Positions 60,101 through 64,000 of a DNA stretch of 64,000 bases are shown piece by piece; positions within the stretch are counted from its first letter, which is position 1, and every line of letters starts with the position of its first letter. Under the pieces are notes generated by a model, which was not told the DNA's origin, made no database searches, and saw only the letters and a program-made list of their open reading frames with translations. This DNA comes from Planctomycetales bacterium 10988 (GTDB taxonomy: Bacteria; Planctomycetota; Planctomycetia; Pirellulales; Pb10988). The translations under genes and the position numbers were made by a program. Location: assembly GCA_009664345.1 (NCBI GenBank), contig CP043547.1, forward strand, positions 4,120,709 through 4,184,708, written 5' to 3'.

Positions 60101-63100
60101 GCCAGTGACTTCTCGCCGACTTCTGGAACCCCGGTGATTACGGGACAAGACCTTTATACCCGTGGCGGAGGCGATATCACCGGGACGGTCTTTTACGATT
60201 TCAATAACGATTCCATTCACAACAACAATGAACCGCTGCTCGACGGCGTTCGCGTTGTGCTGACTTGGTTCGGCTTCGACGGAGTGATCTCCAGCGATGA
60301 TGTCGCCATCGAAACTTATACCGATAGCCTTGGTGCTTACGGTTTTGATTTCTTGGCCGATGGAAACTATGAAGTAGCCATCGATAACACGACCTTGCCG
60401 TCGGATTTGCAAGGGGGAACGCTGCTCTACAATCTGACGCTTGGCGGAACGATGCAGAGCCAAGTTCAAGACTTTACGCCCTTTGGCCTGGGCAGCATCG
60501 ATGGTTCGCTGTGGCATGACTTCTTTCAAAATGGAAGCTATGACCTTGGTGAACAGCTCCTCGATGGTGTCACGATTCAACTGACTTGGGCAGGCCCCGA
60601 TGATAGTCTTGCCACGACTGGCGACAATCAAGTGATCACCACGACGACAGGCTCGGTCTTAGGGAATTATTTCTTCGGCGGCCTGGCTGATGGCAATTAT
60701 GAAGTGCAAGTCATCGCGGCGACCTTGCCGACGGTCTTTACAGGAACTACCATCGTCAATCCAACTTTGAGCTTGGGTGATCGTAATCAAACGGAAGATT
60801 TCTTCTATGTCGGATTGTCCTCGATCGGGGATACCGTCTTCTATGACATCAATGGCAATGGTACTCAAGATACCGGCGAGCCGGGTTTGGAGAATGTCAC
60901 CGTTGAGTTGATTTGGTCGGTCGATGGCATCTTCGGCAATGGCGACGATCTTTCCTACACCACGACCACCGATGCCAATGGAAACTATCTCTTTGAAAAT
61001 CAACGCGATGGCCTTTACCGCGTCGTCGTCGATACCGGGACGCTGCCGACAGACATTAGCTCTGGGACTCCTTCCCAAGATGTGAACTTGCCCAGTCTCG
61101 CCGATGACCTTGCGATCGACTTCGCTTTCCGCGGAACGAATACCGTCGACGGCATCGTCTTCTATGATTTCATTGATAATGACGTTTTAGATACCAACGA
61201 AATCGGCATCGCTTCGGAATCGGTCACCATCGAATGGGATGGCGGCGATGGCACTTTCGGCGATGGTGATGAGCCTCCGGCTTGGACCTTAGTCACCGAT
61301 GGCAACGGACAAGTCTCCGCGACAGGCTTGGCCGATGGGCAATATCGTCTGACCGCCAACGGGGTAAGCCGTATTGTGACGGTGACCGGCGGGGCGACCG
61401 AAACGGCCTTCATTCCGTATTCCGGAACGCTTTCAATCGACGGCCTCGTCTTCTACGATGCGGACCGCGATGATACCTTTACCGCTGGGGATTACGGGCT
61501 TGAGTCGCAGGCCATCTATCTCGTCTGGGGTGGTGCCGATGGGATGATTTCAACCACCAGCGATAACATCACCATCAGCACGTTTACCGGAAGTGGCGCG
61601 ACTGCTGGCGAATACGCCTTCGATAATCTGCTGCCTGACACTTATCAAATCTATCTGCAACCCCCTCCGGCACTCTCGAACCTGATTCTTGTCGACTTCG
61701 ATCCATTGACGGCTTCGACAACGGAAGACTTTCCCATCTCCGGACAAGGGGTTGTCTCGGGCAATGTCTTTTATGATTTTGACCTGGATACCAGCCAAAC
61801 GGGGCTAGAACCCGCCCTGGCGAACTATTCGGTCGCGTTGGTTTGGGCGGGGCTGGATGATACCTTCGGCTCAGGCGGAGACGACGAAACTTATAATCTG
61901 CTTACCGATGGAAGTGGAAATTTCTCCTTTGCCGACCTCGCCGCAGGAGATTATGAGCTGTATGTCGAAGGGGAGTTGCAACGCACTTTCTCGCTTTCCT
62001 CGCCGACGGATACGTTGACCGGACTTTCAATCGACTATACCGGGCCAGGCTCGATTCTGGGGAATGTCTTTTATGATCTCTCCGGCGATGCTACGAAAAA
62101 TGTGAATGAACCGGGTTTGGGCGGAGCACAAGTCCTGCTTACTTGGGCCGGTTTGGATGAGATGTTCGGCACCGCCGACGATATTTCTCGCACGGTAACC
62201 GCGGATGCGGCTGGCGATTATTTGGCCGATGGTCTGCTGGTCGATGATGCAAATCTCTATCGCGTCGAGATCATCGCTGCCAGCCTGCCGACGGACCTGC
62301 AATCGATTGGCCCGGCAGCCACCGCCAGTCCGACTTCCGGAGCCCCGGTGATTACGGGACAAGACCTTTATACCCGTGGCGGAGGCGATATCACCGGGAC
62401 GGTCTTTTATGATTTCAATAACGATTCCATTCACAACAATAATGAACCGCTGCTCGACGGCGTTCGCGTTGTGCTGACTTGGTTCGGCTTCGACGGAGTG
62501 ATCTCCAGCGATGATGTCACCATCGAGACTTATACCGATAGCCTTGGTGCTTACGGTTTTGATTTCTTGGCCGATGGAAACTATGAAGTAGCCATCGACA
62601 ACACGACCTTGCCGTCGGATTTGCAAGGGGGAACGCTGCTCTACAACCTGACGCTTGGCGGAACGATGCAGAGCCAAGTTCAAGACTTTACGCCCTTTGG
62701 CCTGGGCAGCATTGACGGCTCGCTGTGGCATGACTTCTTTCAAAATGGAAGCTACGACCTTGGCGAACAGCTCCTCGGTGGTGTCACGATTCAACTGACT
62801 TGGGCAGGCCCCGATGATAGCCTTGCCACGACTGGCGACAATCAAGTGATCACCACGACGACAGGCTCGGTCTTAGGGAATTATTTCTTTAGTGGCCTGG
62901 CTGATGGCAATTATGAAGTGCAAGTCATCGCGGCGACCTTGCCGACGGTCTTTACAGGAACTACCATCGTCAATCCAACTTTGAGCTTGGGTGATCGTAA
63001 TCAAACGGAAGATTTCTTCTATGTCGGATTGTCCTCGATCGGGGATACCGTCTTCTATGACATCAATGGCAATGGTACGCAAGATACCGGCGAGCCGGGC

Positions 63101-64000
63101 TTAGAGAATGTCACCGTTGAGTTGATTTGGTCAGTCGATGGCATCTTCGGCAACGGCGATGATCTTTCCTACACCACGACTACCGATGCCAATGGAAACT
63201 ATCTCTTTGAAAATCAACGCGATGGCCTTTACCGCGTCGTCGTCGATACCGGGACGCTGCCGACAGACATTAGCTCTGGGACTCCTTCCCAAGATGTGAA
63301 CCTGCCTAGTGCCGCCAGTGACCTCACGATCGACTTCGCTTTCCGCGGAACGAATACCGTCGACGGCCTCGTCTTCTATGATTTCATCGATAATGACGTT
63401 TTAGATACCAACGAAATCGGCATCGCTTCGGAATCGGTCACCATCGAATGGGATGGCGGCGATGGCACTTTCGGTGATGGTGATGAGCCTCCGGCTTGGA
63501 CCTTGGTCACCGATAGCAACGGACAAGTCTCCGCGACAGGCTTGGCCGATGGGCAATATCGTCTGACCGCCAACGGGGTAAGCCGCATTGTGACGGTGAC
63601 CGGCGGGGCAACGGAAACGGCCTTCATTCCGTATTCCGGAACGCTGACCATTGATGGATTGGCCTTCCACGACCATGACAACAACGGCCTGTTCGGGACA
63701 GGCGACGATCCCCTTCCTTCGTTGACCACTCGCCTGATCTGGGGCGGGGCGGATAACGACGTCAGCACCGTTGGGGACAATATTGTGCTGGTAACGCAAA
63801 CCGGCGTCGGAGCCAATGAGGGAGAATACAGCTTCTCCGGCTTGCTCAGCGGTCAATATCGTATCGAAGTCGATCCTCCGACCCAACTGGCTGGCCCGGA
63901 TGGATTCACGTTCAACTTGACCGGCGATGTCACGCAAGATTTCCCCTTCGGCGGACAGGGGGAAGTTTCCGGCTCGGTCTATTATGACTTCGATCAAAAC
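57122..64000 (+). CDS. Giant SdrD-B-repeat surface protein, 3'-open
   Basis: The frame is open from the ATG at 57122 to the window end (2,293 codons). A basic leader (SRLKKRRRKAKSREKALLQ) is followed by VESLEERCVLTD, the planctomycete LExLExR motif. The rest is about 22 copies of a roughly 105-residue SdrD-B-type unit, each opening with a VFYDxDxDG-like calcium loop and carrying WxGxDDxFGT and TDANGNY-type turns. Units lie at about 57.3, 57.6, 57.9, 58.3, 58.6 and 58.95 kb and so on. From 58.9 kb seven units form a higher-order repeat of about 2.2 kb. The weak ribosome binding site (GACGGA) leaves the start slightly uncertain. Probably a long calcium-stiffened stalk or adhesin at the cell surface. 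Confidence 0.9.
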   Translation, partial: MFNPRRKTWLSNFDLRSRLKKRRRKAKSREKALLQVESLEERCVLTDFFGFAYYDFNGDGSFSASEDLPLANLDINLTSGGTDGLLATTGDNFTVSVGVDVNGSYGLAGLPNTGEFELFIDPGDVTALDGGTRSYTFLGTPGTIVQDFALQGTASISGNVYRDLDGDTNLNGKDFGIDGVVLDHEFTIGGTTLTKSVTTDANGDYTIDGLVAEYIDPLGIIDTTGEHTLTVDPGTLPLTVGSRLSASTTQITTDGVMVTGRNFYNLGDGSLGGTIFLDSNNDGVFDAEEDGLAGVPILLFWDVDEDGNFGGLNDIVYSSTTTDANGQYIFDLLWDGDYRVEIPTGYLLGAGLSGTPTTDDFTLTGGDDNVQNFALIGNNTITGTVYADLDGDRLQGFSTPSDEPALAGVDVIVQGDFDGIPGYGTSSGDFYYVVTTDSNGDYSFDFLPAGDYLVEVDTATLPDGYSVGSLTPLTRTILGPSETVFWDFGIFGTATQSGIIFYDQNGNGTYEPEELPYENADITLIWDGGDNIFGNGNDGTYTISTLPDGTYGFELLLDGVYELAVDFGTLPTYANLGTYSKFFVVNSGTTAPAPTDFPFYGNNEIDVSVFYDLIDNDIQDFNEAGLGGYTVDILWDGNDGIFFNPGGTSFSMTTDTSGHALLSGLADGMYRITVNSESIDISVSGGSLELADFDIEGTLTINGLAFYDEDNNGTFDGSDYELEGIPVSLVWGGVDGDLSTTADNIILSSTTGTGSNAGEYSFESLMPGAYRVTVEPPAALSNPVSVDFDPLSASTTQDFAIAGSASVSGNVFYDFDQNGSQNGAEPNLPAFTVTLEWAGLDDDFGNTADNQTYNLATDPTGNYLFENLAAGDYQIYVEGVLEDSFTLTTSTASLTGLSLAFVGGGSVSGHLFYDLSGDGSQNFNEPSLTNTTFHLIWAGLDDTFGTTDDLTRLVTSDSLGDYFADGLLLDTNNHYRVELVPSFLPSDLQNIGPASDFSPTSGTPVITGQDLYTRGGGDITGTVFYDFNNDSIHNNNEPLLDGVRVVLTWFGFDGVISSDDVAIETYTDSLGAYGFDFLADGNYEVAIDNTTLPSDLQGGTLLYNLTLGGTMQSQVQDFTPFGLGSIDGSLWHDFFQNGSYDLGEQLLDGVTIQLTWAGPDDSLATTGDNQVITTTTGSVLGNYFFGGLADGNYEVQVIAATLPTVFTGTTIVNPTLSLGDRNQTEDFFYVGLSSIGDTVFYDINGNGTQDTGEPGLENVTVELIWSVDGIFGNGDDLSYTTTTDANGNYLFENQRDGLYRVVVDTGTLPTDISSGTPSQDVNLPSLADDLAIDFAFRGTNTVDGIVFYDFIDNDVLDTNEIGIASESVTIEWDGGDGTFGDGDEPPAWTLVTDGNGQVSATGLADGQYRLTANGVSRIVTVTGGATETAFIPYSGTLSIDGLVFYDADRDDTFTAGDYGLESQAIYLVWGGADGMISTTSDNITISTFTGSGATAGEYAFDNLLPDTYQIYLQPPPALSNLILVDFDPLTASTTEDFPISGQGVVSGNVFYDFDLDTSQTGLEPALANYSVALVWAGLDDTFGSGGDDETYNLLTDGSGNFSFADLAAGDYELYVEGELQRTFSLSSPTDTLTGLSIDYTGPGSILGNVFYDLSGDATKNVNEPGLGGAQVLLTWAGLDEMFGTADDISRTVTADAAGDYLADGLLVDDANLYRVEIIAASLPTDLQSIGPAATASPTSGAPVITGQDLYTRGGGDITGTVFYDFNNDSIHNNNEPLLDGVRVVLTWFGFDGVISSDDVTIETYTDSLGAYGFDFLADGNYEVAIDNTTLPSDLQGGTLLYNLTLGGTMQSQVQDFTPFGLGSIDGSLWHDFFQNGSYDLGEQLLGGVTIQLTWAGPDDSLATTGDNQVITTTTGSVLGNYFFSGLADGNYEVQVIAATLPTVFTGTTIVNPTLSLGDRNQTEDFFYVGLSSIGDTVFYDINGNGTQDTGEPGLENVTVELIWSVDGIFGNGDDLSYTTTTDANGNYLFENQRDGLYRVVVDTGTLPTDISSGTPSQDVNLPSAASDLTIDFAFRGTNTVDGLVFYDFIDNDVLDTNEIGIASESVTIEWDGGDGTFGDGDEPPAWTLVTDSNGQVSATGLADGQYRLTANGVSRIVTVTGGATETAFIPYSGTLTIDGLAFHDHDNNGLFGTGDDPLPSLTTRLIWGGADNDVSTVGDNIVLVTQTGVGANEGEYSFSGLLSGQYRIEVDPPTQLAGPDGFTFNLTGDVTQDFPFGGQGEVSGSVYYDFDQN
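60129..61433 (+). repeat. Higher-order repeat, near-identical block, copy 1
   Basis: This 1,305-base stretch recurs at 62343-63647 (offset 2,214, a whole number of codons) with only scattered differences. It covers four SdrD-B units, three preceding the IDND unit. Confidence 0.9.
62343..63647 (+). repeat. Higher-order repeat, near-identical block, copy 2
   Basis: Second copy of the block at 60129-61433. The sequence before and after it in the two copies is much more diverged, so the copies are recent or have been homogenised. Confidence 0.9.

Noticed and set aside
58829-63997. Long minus-strand frames antisense to the giant surface gene
   Set aside because: They repeat with the same period as the plus-strand units and arise from its codon pattern; the plus frame has the conserved motifs.

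Overview
The window looks like a planctomycete chromosome. The host part (about 30.5-64 kb) carries a CxPSR-type sulfatase beside a DUF1080 protein, two surface proteins with the basic leader and LExLExR motif common in Planctomycetes, and a 16S rRNA gene unlinked to and divergent from a 23S-5S pair. The left part (1 to about 25.6 kb) is an accessory island, followed by a small integrated element (25.6-30.5 kb).

Layout. 1-12.7 kb: plus-strand genes, mostly overlapping by 4-14 bases: a DUF6361-like protein (cut by the window edge), a phospholipase-D-fold protein, a large SNF2-type helicase, a remnant ORF, a GHKL ATPase, a STAS-like (DUF4325) protein, an unknown 125-aa protein, a Cys-rich DUF4417-like protein, a prokaryotic Argonaute whose PIWI motifs look non-catalytic, and a PD-(D/E)XK nuclease. 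12.8-17.2 kb: a Gabija-like pair (OLD/TOPRIM nuclease plus UvrD-type helicase), a 37-aa microprotein coupled on both sides by ATGA overlaps, and an ankyrin-repeat protein. 17.2-23.7 kb: minus-strand cassette genes with strong AAAGGA-type ribosome binding sites, including a double-domain DNA methyltransferase and a P-loop ATPase. 23.85-25.1 kb: three degenerate 67-bp repeats in front of a TTG-started probable DNA-binding protein.

25.6-30.5 kb: two copies of a 13-bp core (CCCGCCGCCTCCA), resembling the 3' end of many tmRNA genes and each followed by a hairpin terminator, bracket a 4.9-kb element with a tyrosine-recombinase-like integrase, an HUH-type replication protein, two small proteins and a serine recombinase. 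TGTTGAT repeats lie just inside both ends. A group II intron with a nonsense-broken reverse transcriptase sits right behind the second terminator.

32.8-48.1 kb: a coiled-coil protein, a CbrC-like protein, DUF1080 and sulfatase genes, a propeller/FG-GAP surface protein, a CAU-anticodon tRNA, a nucleotidyltransferase-HD protein, a zinc alcohol dehydrogenase, and a three-gene operon (SbnA-like synthase, FAD/NAD(P)-binding protein, Y4yA-like PLP enzyme) probably making a small amino-acid-derived metabolite. 48.4-55.4 kb: divergent 16S and 23S-5S rRNA genes with recognisable promoters and a shared leader element. 55.9 kb: rpsN. 57.1 kb to the window end: a giant SdrD-B-type surface protein built from about 105-residue units in a seven-unit higher-order repeat of about 2.2 kb, still open at the edge.
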